From contig NZ_JAOCQD020000001.1 in the NCBI RefSeq assembly GCF_025290835.2, positions 2,666,001 through 2,730,000 of the forward strand: 64,000 nt of DNA, given 5' to 3'. The stretch is from Aquabacterium sp. OR-4 (GTDB taxonomy: Bacteria > Pseudomonadota > Gammaproteobacteria > Burkholderiales > Burkholderiaceae_C). Made by a program: the position numbers and the translations under genes. Below the pieces are notes generated by a model, which worked only from the letters and a program-made list of their open reading frames with translations, made no database searches and was not told the DNA's origin. This document shows positions 17,545 through 26,700 of the stretch, in pieces (positions within the stretch are counted from its first letter, which is position 1; each line of letters starts with the position of its first letter).

Positions 17545-19728
17545 ATGGCGCGTCGCACACCGATCACGGTTGAACACCTCTGGCAGATGCAGCGCCTGGG
17601 CGCACCGAGCCTGTCGCCCGACGGTGCCCAGGCGGTGGTGGCGCTGGCCTCGTACGCGATGGACGACAACCGTGCCGAAAGCGCGCTGTGGCTGCTGTCC
17701 ACGCTGGGCGGTGCGCCGCGCCGGCTGACCCAGTGCGGCGAGAAGGACGGCCAGCCGCGCTTCTCGCCCGACGGCCACCAGGTGGGCTTCGTGGCGCGGC
17801 GCGAGCAGCAGGGCAAGAAGGACGAGTCGCCGCAGTTCTACCTGATCCCGGTGGACGGCGGCGAGGCCCGGCGCGTGGGCGAGGTGGCCACCGGCGTGGA
17901 GGCCTTTCGCTGGTGCCCCGACGGCAAGCGCATCGTGTTCGTGTCGTGGGTGTGGCCCGACCTCAAGGGCAACAAGGCCCAGGCCCAGGCCATGAAGGCC
18001 CAGCGCGAGCGCAAGGAAACCGGCTACGCCACCGCCGATGCGCTGTACCGGCACTGGGATCATTTCGTGCCTCAGGGCCGCGTGCCGCACCTGCATGTGA
18101 TGGATGTGGCCAGCGGCCGCGTGCGCGACCTGTTCGAGGGCACCGATCTCGAGCTGGGCCGCGCCGAGCCCGGCAGTGACTGCTTCGACATCTCACCCGA
18201 CGGCAAGCGCGTGGTGTTCGCCTACGACCCGGCGCCCGACAAGCGCCAGGACGGCCGCTTTGCGCTGGCCGAGCTCGAGATCGCCAGCGGCCGCGTGGCC
18301 ACCGTGGCGCAAGACCTGGCCTGGGACCTGAGCTCGCCGCGTTATGCGCCCGATGGCGAGCAGCTGGCCTTCATCGCCAGCCACCAGGCCCTGACCCACA
18401 CCGCGCCGGGCCAGCTGGCGATCTGCCGGCGCGGTGAGGCCTTCGAGGTGGTGAGCGGCGCCTGGGATCACGCCGTGCAGGCCCCGCTGCTGTGGGAAGA
18501 CGATGCCGGCGCGCTGCTGCTGGGCGCCGAGGAGCGTGGCCGCCGCCACCTGTGGCGCTTCAGCCTGGCCGACCGGCGCGCCGAGCGCGTGGTGTCGGGC
18601 GGCTGGGTGCAGGCCTTCGACAAGACCGCCGGCACCCTGGTGACCGTGGCCGATGCGGCCGACCACCCGGCCCGGGCCACGGCGCATCTGCCCGGCCAGC
18701 CGCCGCGCCGCATCGAGCACTTCAACGACGCACTGATGGCCCAGCTGGCGCTTGGCCGGCACGAGGAGATCAGCGTCACCGGCGCGCAGGGCGATGCGGT
18801 GCAGGTGTGGCTGTTCTACCCGCCCGACTTCGATGCCAGCAAGCAGTACCCGCTGCTGCAGGTCATCCACGGCGGCCCGCACACGGCGGTGGGCGACGGC
18901 TTTCACTACCGCTGGAACAACCCGGTGTTCGCCGCTGCCGGCCATGTGGTGGCGGTGGTCAACTACCACGGCTCCAGCAGCTTCGGCCATGCCTTCCTCG
19001 ACAGCATCACCCACCGCTGGGGCGAGCTCGAGCTGCAGGACATCGAGGCCGCCACCACCGAGCTGCTCAAGCGCCCCTACATCGACCCGCGGCGCGTGTA
19101 CGCCACCGGCGGCAGCTATGGCGGCTTCATGGTGGCCTGGATGAACGCGCACGTGCCGGCCGGACGTTATGCCGCCTACGTGTGCCATGCCGGCTGCTTT
19201 GACTGGGTGGGCATGTTTGCCGACGATGCCTGGGCCTGGCATGCCAAGGAGCTGGGCGGCTGGTACTGGGACGACATGGCCCGCGTGCACGCCCAGAGCC
19301 CGCACGCCCATGCCGGCAGCATGGCCACACCCACGCTGGTGATCCATGGCGCGCTCGACTACCGCGTGCCCGATGCCCAGGGCCTGGCCTACTACAACAC
19401 GCTCAAGGCCCTGGGCGTGCCGGCCCGGCTGCTGTGGTACCCCGACGAAAACCACTGGATCCTCAAGCCGCACAACAGCCGCCAGTGGTACCGCGAATTT
19501 TTTGCCTGGCTGGGCGTGCACCGCCTGCCCGATGGCAACGGCCGCACCCGCCGCGCCGCCGATGCACCGGCCAAGGCCGCCGGGGCGGCTGCCAGGCCGG
19601 CCCCGAAGCTCGCCGGCAGGCCTGCATCCAAGACCGCATCCAAAGCCGCATCCAAAGCCGCATCCAGGCCCGAGATTAAGCCCGAAACCAAGCCGGCGCT
19701 CCGGGCCACGCGCAAGGCGCGCGCCTGA
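17545..19728 (+). CDS. S9-family prolyl oligopeptidase / acylaminoacyl peptidase
   Basis: A 727-residue serine peptidase. An N-terminal beta-propeller (residues 15-410, with repeated LSPDG, FSPDG and ISPDG motifs) is followed by an alpha/beta hydrolase domain with the triad Ser524 (GGSYGG), Asp605 (HGALDYRVP) and His637 (DENHWILK). S9 enzymes cut short peptides, commonly after Pro or at blocked N-termini. No signal peptide is seen, so it is likely cytoplasmic. Start: ATG at 17545 with a GGAGAG site 6 nt upstream. Oddity: a C-terminal extension of about 55 residues rich in Ala, Lys and Pro, partly encoded by four 12-bp repeats (19624-19671). Confidence 0.93.
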   Translation: MARRTPITVEHLWQMQRLGAPSLSPDGAQAVVALASYAMDDNRAESALWLLSTLGGAPRRLTQCGEKDGQPRFSPDGHQVGFVARREQQGKKDESPQFYLIPVDGGEARRVGEVATGVEAFRWCPDGKRIVFVSWVWPDLKGNKAQAQAMKAQRERKETGYATADALYRHWDHFVPQGRVPHLHVMDVASGRVRDLFEGTDLELGRAEPGSDCFDISPDGKRVVFAYDPAPDKRQDGRFALAELEIASGRVATVAQDLAWDLSSPRYAPDGEQLAFIASHQALTHTAPGQLAICRRGEAFEVVSGAWDHAVQAPLLWEDDAGALLLGAEERGRRHLWRFSLADRRAERVVSGGWVQAFDKTAGTLVTVADAADHPARATAHLPGQPPRRIEHFNDALMAQLALGRHEEISVTGAQGDAVQVWLFYPPDFDASKQYPLLQVIHGGPHTAVGDGFHYRWNNPVFAAAGHVVAVVNYHGSSSFGHAFLDSITHRWGELELQDIEAATTELLKRPYIDPRRVYATGGSYGGFMVAWMNAHVPAGRYAAYVCHAGCFDWVGMFADDAWAWHAKELGGWYWDDMARVHAQSPHAHAGSMATPTLVIHGALDYRVPDAQGLAYYNTLKALGVPARLLWYPDENHWILKPHNSRQWYREFFAWLGVHRLPDGNGRTRRAADAPAKAAGAAARPAPKLAGRPASKTASKAASKAASRPEIKPETKPALRATRKARA
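19624..19671 (+). repeat. Four 12-bp tandem repeats in the peptidase tail
   Basis: GCATCCAAAGCC-type units at 19624, 19636, 19648 and 19660 encode a Lys/Ala/Ser-rich stretch. They are in frame (12 bp), so copy-number change would lengthen or shorten the tail without disrupting the gene. The second and third copies are identical. Confidence 0.85.
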
Positions 19729-19780
19729 GCGGCCACCCCGCCCCGGCCGGCCCTGCGCCAAGCGCCCTGCATCCGCTGCC

Positions 19781-20602
19781 ATGACCCCACCCACCGAGCC
19801 CACCGACGCGCTGCCGCCCGCGGCCTACACCGTGCTGTCGCCGCGCCTGGTGCGCGCCAGCGCCCTGACCCGCGGCCCCTGGGACCCGCAGCACCAGCAT
19901 GCCGGCCCGCCGATCGCCATGGTCTGCCGCGCCATCGAGGCGGTGGCGCAAGAGCATGGGCTGGGCCACATCGCGCGGCTCACCGCCAACCTGCTGCGGC
20001 CGGTGCCCATCACCGAGCTGGAGATCGAGGTCAGCACCGACTACGCCGGGCGCAACGCCGCGCACTACTCGGCCCGGCTGTGGGGCGCCGGCAAGGAGCT
20101 GGCGCGCTTTACCGCGCTGGCCCAGCGCGAGAGCGAGACCCCGCTGCCGGCCGCGCTGGACGGCCACCCGCTGCCGCAGGCGCCGCTGCCGCCGGCCGAC
20201 AGCGCGCCCATCCGCATGCCCTTCAACCAGCGCATCGGCTATGCCGATCTGGTGGAGAACCGCGTGGCCAGCGGCCACTTCTTTGGCGGCCGCTGTGCCG
20301 CCTGGTTCAGGCTGCGCCACCCGCTGGTGGCCGGTGAAGCGGCCAGCGGCTACCAGCGCGTGGCGGTGGCCGCCGATTCGGGCAACGGCATCTCGGCGGT
20401 GCTGGATTTTGCGCAGTACAGCTTCGTCAACTCAGACCTCAGCATCCACCTGCTGCGCCGACCGGTGGGCGAGTGGGTCTGCGTGGATGCGCGCACCCTG
20501 CTGGCGCCCAACGGCTGCGGCCTGGCCGAATCACAGCTGTTCGACGAGCTCGGCCTGATCGGCCGTGCCGCGCAAAGCCTGGCGGTGCGCGCGCGCGGCT
20601 GA
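19781..20602 (+). CDS. TesB-like acyl-CoA thioesterase family protein
   Basis: A 273-residue protein with a double hot-dog organisation. The first half has GPWDPQHQHAGPPIAMVCRAIE, with the GxxxGxxPxx pattern usual for TesB-like thioesterases. The second half has WFRLRHPLVAGE, then DFAQYSFVNSDLSIHLLRRPVGEW, which is the conserved D...N-D..H.....G.W region. Members hydrolyse acyl-CoA esters; chain length cannot be judged. ATG at 19781 gives the normal family length; the frame also extends upstream within the peptidase gene. Expressed in the same direction as, and 52 bp after, the peptidase gene. Confidence 0.85.
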   Translation: MTPPTEPTDALPPAAYTVLSPRLVRASALTRGPWDPQHQHAGPPIAMVCRAIEAVAQEHGLGHIARLTANLLRPVPITELEIEVSTDYAGRNAAHYSARLWGAGKELARFTALAQRESETPLPAALDGHPLPQAPLPPADSAPIRMPFNQRIGYADLVENRVASGHFFGGRCAAWFRLRHPLVAGEAASGYQRVAVAADSGNGISAVLDFAQYSFVNSDLSIHLLRRPVGEWVCVDARTLLAPNGCGLAESQLFDELGLIGRAAQSLAVRARG

Positions 20603-20701
20603 GCGCCGCGCCGGTGTAGCGCAGCGGACGCGCTGCCAGGGGCGATTGTTGGATACTGGCCGCTGGCATCGGCCACCCCACCCCGGCCTGAAGGACACAC
20701 C

Positions 20702-21874
20702 GTGCTGATCAGCTTCTTCTACACCCTGCGCGCGGCCAAGCTGCCGGTCTCGGTCAAGGAGTTCCTGACGCTGCTCGAGGCGGTGAAGGCCGGCGTCATC
20801 GACCCCTCGGTCGACCAGTTCTACTACCTGGCGCGCACCGCGCTGGTGAAGGACGAGGTGCACTTCGACAAGTTCGACCGCGCCTTCGGTGCCTACTTCA
20901 AGGGCGTGGAGATGGTGGCCGACTTCACCCAGGAAGTGCCGCTCGAATGGCTGCGCAAGAACCTCGAACTCGAGCTCAGCCCCGAGGACAAGGCCAAGAT
21001 CGAGAAGATGGGCTGGGACGAGCTGATGGAGACGCTGAAGAAGCGCTTCGAAGAGCAGAAAGAGCGCCACGAGGGCGGCAGCAAGTGGATCGGCACCGGT
21101 GGCACCAGCCCGTTCGGGGCCTACGGTGTCAACCCGCAGGGCATCCGCATCGGCCAGGACAAGGGCCGCAACAAGAGTGCCGTGAAGGTGTGGGATCAGC
21201 GCGCCTACAAGGACTACGACGACTCGCTCGAGCTCGGCACGCGCAACATCAAGGTGGCCCTGCGCCGGCTGCGCCGCTTTGCGCGCGAAGGCAACGAACT
21301 CGAGCTGGCGCTCGACGACACCATCCAGGCCACCGCAGCCAACGCCGGCATGCTCGACATCAAGATGATTCCCGAGCGGCACAACAAGGTGAAGGTGCTG
21401 CTGCTGATGGACGTGGGCGGCACGATGGACGAGCACATCCACCGCGTCGAAGAGCTTTTCTCGGCCACCAAGAGCGAGTTCAAGCACCTGGAGTTCTACT
21501 ACTTCCACAACTGCGTCTATGACTTCATGTGGAAGAACAACCGCCGGCGCTTCAGCGAGAAGACCCCCACCTGGGACATCATCCGCAAGTACAACAAGGA
21601 CTACAAGCTGATCTTCGTGGGCGACGCGACGATGAGCCCCTACGAGATCCTGCAGCCCGGCGGCAGCGTCGAATACAACAACGAGGAGCCGGGTGCCGAA
21701 TGGATCCAGCGCCTCACGCAGGCCTTTCCCAAGTACGCGTGGATCAACCCCGAGCCCCAGGGCGTCTGGCAGTACCGCCAGAGCATTGCCATCATGCAGC
21801 AGCTGACCCAGCAGCGCATGTTTCCGCTCAGCCTGGCGGGCCTGGAAGGGGCCATGCGCTTGCTCAGCAAGTGA
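20702..21874 (+). CDS. VWA-domain protein, CoxE-like partner of MoxR
   Basis: A 390-residue protein starting at GTG (AAGGA site 5-10 nt upstream). The N-terminal half is charged (SPEDKAKIEKMGWDELMETL). The VWA domain begins near residue 230 at VLLLMDVGGTMDEHIHRVEE. The metal-ion-dependent adhesion site reads DVGGT, in place of the canonical DxSxS, as is common in this subfamily. Partner proteins of MoxR ATPases of this type help assemble or activate complexes. The gene overlaps the tamA start by 4 nt (GTGA), so expression is likely coupled to the tam genes. Confidence 0.9.
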   Translation: MLISFFYTLRAAKLPVSVKEFLTLLEAVKAGVIDPSVDQFYYLARTALVKDEVHFDKFDRAFGAYFKGVEMVADFTQEVPLEWLRKNLELELSPEDKAKIEKMGWDELMETLKKRFEEQKERHEGGSKWIGTGGTSPFGAYGVNPQGIRIGQDKGRNKSAVKVWDQRAYKDYDDSLELGTRNIKVALRRLRRFAREGNELELALDDTIQATAANAGMLDIKMIPERHNKVKVLLLMDVGGTMDEHIHRVEELFSATKSEFKHLEFYYFHNCVYDFMWKNNRRRFSEKTPTWDIIRKYNKDYKLIFVGDATMSPYEILQPGGSVEYNNEEPGAEWIQRLTQAFPKYAWINPEPQGVWQYRQSIAIMQQLTQQRMFPLSLAGLEGAMRLLSK

Positions 21875-23766
21875 GCCTGCTGCGCCGCGCCGCCTCGGCG
21901 CTGCCGGCCTTGGCGGTGCTGTCGGCCCTGTCAGCGCTGGGCGGCTGCGCCCTGCTGGCGCCGGCCACCGCACCGGCGCCCGCAGTGACGCCCGCGCCCG
22001 CAGCGGCGCTTGCCCCCGCGCCTGACACCGCCGCCGCGCGCGCGGCGGCGGCGCCGGCGGCCAGCGCGCGGGTGCTGATCGACGCGCCGTCGGCCTTGCG
22101 GCCGCTGCTCGAGCGCCACCTCGACATCGTGCGCCTGCAAGAGCTGCCCGATGACGAGACCCTGGGCGCCACCGAGTGGGCGCGGCTGATCGCCGCCACC
22201 CCGGCCCAGGTGCGCGAGCTGCTGCAGACCGAGGGCTACTTCGACCCGCGGGTCACGGTGCAGCGCCTCGATGGCACGCCGGCCCATGTGCAGGTGTCGG
22301 TGCAGCCGGGCACGCGGGTGCGCATCGGCAGCCTGCGCCTGGATTTCGAGGGCGAGCTGAGCCAGCGCCTGGACGCCGGCGATGCCGATGCGCTGGCGCT
22401 GCGCGCCGCGCTCGAGGCCCTGGGCCGGCCGGTGGCCGATGCGCCCTTTCGCAACCCGGCCTGGGCCGACACCAAGCAGGCCCTGGTGGGCCGCTTGCGC
22501 GCGGCCGGTTATGCCGGTGCCCTGCTCAATGGCAGCAATGCCGACATCGATCTGGCCACGCAGCGTGCGGCGCTGTTCGTGGTGCTCGACAGCGGCCCGC
22601 TGTTTCGCGCCGGCGAGGTGCAGGTGCGCGGCCTGGCGGCGCACGATGCGCAGACGGTGCGCCACCTGGCCGGTTTCAGCGCCGGCGCGCCGCTCACCGA
22701 GGTGCGTCTGCTCGAGTACCAGGAGCGCCTGCTGCAGACCGGCCTGTTCGATGCGGTGAGCGTGGGCTTCGACCCCGCGGCCAGCGGTGCCGCGGCAGCC
22801 CCGGTGCTGGTGCGCGTGACCGAGAAGCCGCTGCGGCAGGCCACCGTGGGCCTGGGCTACAGCGCCAACACCGGGCCGCGCGCCACGCTCGAGCACCACC
22901 ACCGCCGCCTGCTGGGCCGCCCGCTCACGGCCTACAACAAGCTCGAATGGGGCCGCGACAGCCAGACCTGGAGCGGCGATCTGCTGACCCATCCGGCGCA
23001 AGGCTTCTACCGAAACCTGCTGGGCGTGCAGATCGAGCGCGTGAAGAGCGACACCGACATCGTGCTCTCGCAGCGCCTGCGCCTGGGCCGGACGCAGGAC
23101 ACGCCGCAGTTCGAGCGCCTGCTGTTCGCCGAGCTGCTGCGCTCGCGCCAGAGCGACGCCGCCGGCGTGTCCACCGCCGAGGCGCTGTCGGCCAACCTGC
23201 ACCTGGTGTGGCGCCAGCTCGACAGCCAGACCCTGCCCACGCGCGGCTACAGCCTGTCGGTGCAAAGCGGCGCCGGCCAGGCCCGGGCGGGCAGCGGCCA
23301 CGGCCCGTTCGGCCGGCTCTACGGCCGCTTCACCGGCTACCTGCCGCTGGGTGCGCAGTGGTACGGCCAGGCGCGCCTGGAAGCCGGCCAGGTGATCAAG
23401 CGCGAGCAGCAGGTGGTGCCCGACGCACTGGGCTTTCGCGCCGGTGGCGACGACTCGGTGCGCGGCTACGGCTACCGCGAACTGGCGCCGGTGGACGCCA
23501 GCGGCAACACCATCAGCGGCTCGCTGCTGCTGACCAGCAGCCTGGAGCTGGCGCGTCCGGTGTCGCCCGCGCTGCCGGCGGTGTGGGGCGCGGTGTTTGT
23601 CGATGCCGGGCGCGCGGTCGACCGCTGGACCGACTACAGCGCCGCCTGGGGCTACGGCGTGGGCGTGCGCTGGCGCAGCCCGATCGGCCCGCTGCGCGCC
23701 GACCTGGCCTATGGCCAGGAGCTGCGCCGCCTGCGCCTGCACATGTCGGTCGGCATCGCCTTCTGA
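21871..23766 (+). CDS. tamA: TamA, BamA-family outer-membrane assembly protein
   Basis: A 631-residue protein. GTG at 21871 overlaps the upstream stop. The N-terminal signal has a lipoprotein-like lipobox (LSALGGC, about residue 26), followed by a Pro/Ala-rich linker. POTRA-like repeats come next (QVRELLQTEGYFDPRVTV and LRAAGYAGALLNGSNADID), then a C-terminal 16-strand beta-barrel with GDDSVRGYGYRE (VRGY motif of the Omp85 family) and VGIAF as the C-terminal strand ending in Phe. With TamB it inserts outer-membrane proteins such as autotransporters. The lipobox is unusual for a barrel protein and needs proof. tamB starts 15 bp downstream. Confidence 0.92.
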   Translation: MSLLRRAASALPALAVLSALSALGGCALLAPATAPAPAVTPAPAAALAPAPDTAAARAAAAPAASARVLIDAPSALRPLLERHLDIVRLQELPDDETLGATEWARLIAATPAQVRELLQTEGYFDPRVTVQRLDGTPAHVQVSVQPGTRVRIGSLRLDFEGELSQRLDAGDADALALRAALEALGRPVADAPFRNPAWADTKQALVGRLRAAGYAGALLNGSNADIDLATQRAALFVVLDSGPLFRAGEVQVRGLAAHDAQTVRHLAGFSAGAPLTEVRLLEYQERLLQTGLFDAVSVGFDPAASGAAAAPVLVRVTEKPLRQATVGLGYSANTGPRATLEHHHRRLLGRPLTAYNKLEWGRDSQTWSGDLLTHPAQGFYRNLLGVQIERVKSDTDIVLSQRLRLGRTQDTPQFERLLFAELLRSRQSDAAGVSTAEALSANLHLVWRQLDSQTLPTRGYSLSVQSGAGQARAGSGHGPFGRLYGRFTGYLPLGAQWYGQARLEAGQVIKREQQVVPDALGFRAGGDDSVRGYGYRELAPVDASGNTISGSLLLTSSLELARPVSPALPAVWGAVFVDAGRAVDRWTDYSAAWGYGVGVRWRSPIGPLRADLAYGQELRRLRLHMSVGIAF

Positions 23767-23781
23767 GCGCGCCCGCAGGCC

Positions 23782-26700
23782 ATGAACACGCCCCCCGATC
23801 CCGCCGCCAGCGCGGCCGCGCCGGTGCTGCCGCCCACGGTGCCTGCACCTGCACCTGCACCTGCACCTGAAGCGGCCACGGCCCAGGCCCCGGCACCACG
23901 CCGGCGCTGGCTGGCCATCACGCTGGCCAGCCTGGCCGTGCTGCTGGCCGGCCTGGTGGGCAGCGGTGCCTGGTGGTGGCAGCGCCCGGCCAGCCTGCCC
24001 TGGCTGCTGGCCCAGGTGCCGGGCCTGCAGGTGCAGGGTGTGCATGGCACACCGGGCACCGCCACCTGGCGCATCGACCGGCTCGACTGGACCCTGCCCG
24101 GCCAGGCCGGCACGCTGCACATCCAGCAGCTGGTGCTGCGGCGCGACACCCTCACCTGGCAGCCGCACGCCGGCGCCTGGGTGGGCCTGCGCCTGGGCGA
24201 GGTGTCGGCCGCGCAACTGCACTACCGCAGCGGCCCGCCGTCCACCACGCCCATCACCGCGCCCACCCAGCTGGCACTGCCGCTGGTGCTGCAGATCGAC
24301 CGGCTGCAGATCGGCAGCCTGCAGATCGATGCCCAGCCGCCACTGCAGCAGGTGCAGGCCCGGCTGCACCTGGGCGCCGGCGCCGGGGCGCGGCACCGCC
24401 TCGAGCTGCAGTCCGCCACGCTGGAGCAGCTGCACCTGAGCGGCCAGGCGCAGATCGACAGCGCCGCGCCGCTCAACACCCGGCTGCAGCTCGCCGCACA
24501 GGGCGCCACACGCGGCCCAGGTGGCCACAACCTGCCCTGGCAGGCGCGTGCCGAGGCCACCGGCCCGCTGGCCCGGCTGGCCCTCACGCTGCAGCTGCAG
24601 GGTGCGGCCACCGAACCCGCCACCGCGGCGGCCCAGGCGGCGCACCCGCCGCCGCGGCTGCAGGCCCGCGCCACCGTCACGCCCTTTGCGGCCTGGCCCT
24701 TGGCAGCGCTGCAGTTCGAGACCCAGGCGCTCGATCTGGCCGCGCTGTCGCCGCGCCTGCCCGGCACCCACCTGAACGGCCAGGCCACGGTGGCCAGCGA
24801 CGGCCTCGACCGCCCGGCGCGGCTGCAGCTGCGGCTGGACAACCAGCGCCCCGCCGCCTGGCACCTGGGCGGCTTGCCGCTGCGCAGCCTGCAGGCCGAG
24901 GCCAGCGCCACGCCGCGCCAGCCCGACCGTCTGGCGCTCAGCCGGTTCACGCTGCAGCTGGCCGACGCCCAGGGCGCGGCCGGGCAGCTCAGCGGCCAGG
25001 GCCACTGGCAAGGCGCACAGGCACACCTTGACCTGCAGCTCGACGACGTGGCGCCCGCGCGCCTGGACCAGCGCGCCGCACCGATGCGCCTGAGCGGCCC
25101 GCTGTCGCTCACGCTCAGCGGCCTGGGCCAGGCTGGTGCCACGCCCAGCGTCAGCTTCGACACCCGCCTCACCGGCCGGCTGCAGGCAGGCCGCCTGCCC
25201 GCCGGCACAGCGACGGCCGAGGTGCAGCTGCGTGCGGTGGGCGAAGCCAGCGCCAGCCACCTGCTGCTGCGCGAGGCCGCCCTGCGCTCGGGCCCGACCA
25301 GCGCCCAGGCCACGCTGAACCTGCGCAGCGAGCCGCGCGGCTGGCGCGTGCAGGGCAGCGGCCGCTTAGATGGCTTTGACCCGCTGCCCTGGTGGCCGGG
25401 CACACCCGGCTCGGTGTGGCAGCGCGGCCCGCACCGCCTGGCCGGCCGGCTCGAGGCCGACCTGCTGTGGCCGACCAGCACTGCCGCCGCCACCGGCACC
25501 ACCACCCGCGCCACCCCCCAGGCCGCACGCAGCGGCGCCGCGCCCTCGGCCGCCTCGGGCACGCCCCCGGCCGAGTTGCTGGCCCGCCTGCCGGCGCTGC
25601 AGGGCCGTGCCGCGCTGACCCTGGCCGACAGCCTGCTGGCCGGCGTGCCGCTGGCCGGGCAGCTCACGCTCGATGGCAACACCGCCCGGCCGCAGCTCGA
25701 CGCCAGCCTCACCGCCGCCGGCAACCGGCTGGCGCTGCGCTGGCAAAGCGGCGCCACGCCCACCGACGATCAGGCCCGGCTCGATTGGCAAGGCCCGCAG
25801 CTGGCCGCACTGGCGCCCTGGGGCGCCTGGCTGGCCGAGGCCTGGCCGGCCAGCGCCGGCCTGTGGCCACGCGCCGGCAGCCTGCACGGCAGCCTGCAGC
25901 TGCGCGGCCGCTGGCCGGCGCTGCAGGCCACCGAGGGCCAGTGGCAGGCCGACGCCCTGGCCACGCGCGCGGCCACCTTGCAGTCGGGCCAGCTGAGCTG
26001 GCGCAGCGGCGCCGATATCGACGCCCCCTTGCAGCTGCAGCTGCAACTGCGCCAGCTGGCCGCGGGTGCGCAACGCCTGGAGCGCCTGGAGGCGCGCGCC
26101 GACGGCAGCCTGCGCGAGCACACGCTCAGGCTGCAGGCCGACAGCCCGGTGCGGCCTCCGGCCTGGACCGAGCCGCTGATCGGCAGCCCCGGCACCGGCA
26201 CCCGCATCGAGCTCGAATCGCGCGGCCGCTGGCTGCCCGAGGCCGATGGCGGCGTCCGCTGGCAGGCCCAGGCGGTGCGCCTGCGCGGCGCCGCACGCCC
26301 GGCCCATGCCGCCCCTGGCAGCGCCAGCGCGGCCACCGCCACCGCCAACAGCGCGGCCGGCGCCCGCACCTGGCTCGACGCCCAATGGCCGCTGGCCGAG
26401 CTGCGGCTCGACCGCGGGCTGCGGCCGCTGGCCTTCGATGCCGGGCCCGGCCGGGTGCAGCTGGCCAGCACCGGCCTGCAGTGGCAGCAGCTGCGCTGGC
26501 AGGCCGCGGGTGCCGGCACACGCCATCCCGAGGGGCTGTGGGAGCTGCGCGGCACGCTCGACACCATCGACGTGGCCAGCCTGCTGCAGAAGCTGCAGCC
26601 CGAGATCGGCTGGAGCGGCCAGCTCACGCTGGGCGGCCGGGTGGAGATCCGCCTGGCCGAGCAGCTGGATGCCGACATCGTGCTCGAGCGCGGCGGCGGC

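Noticed and set aside
17441..17560. Longer start for the GGDEF protein at 17560
   Set aside because: It would overlap the divergent peptidase start and its ribosome-binding site, and adds no membrane or domain sequence.
23843..23868. Phase-variable hexamer tract (CCTGCA) at the tamB start
   Set aside because: The unit is 6 bp, so slippage keeps the frame and cannot switch the gene on or off.
21931..25260. Opposite-strand open frame of over 1,100 codons across tamA and tamB
   Set aside because: It is His/Gln/Arg-rich with no domain. TamA and TamB are clear on the other strand; stop codons are simply rare at this GC content.
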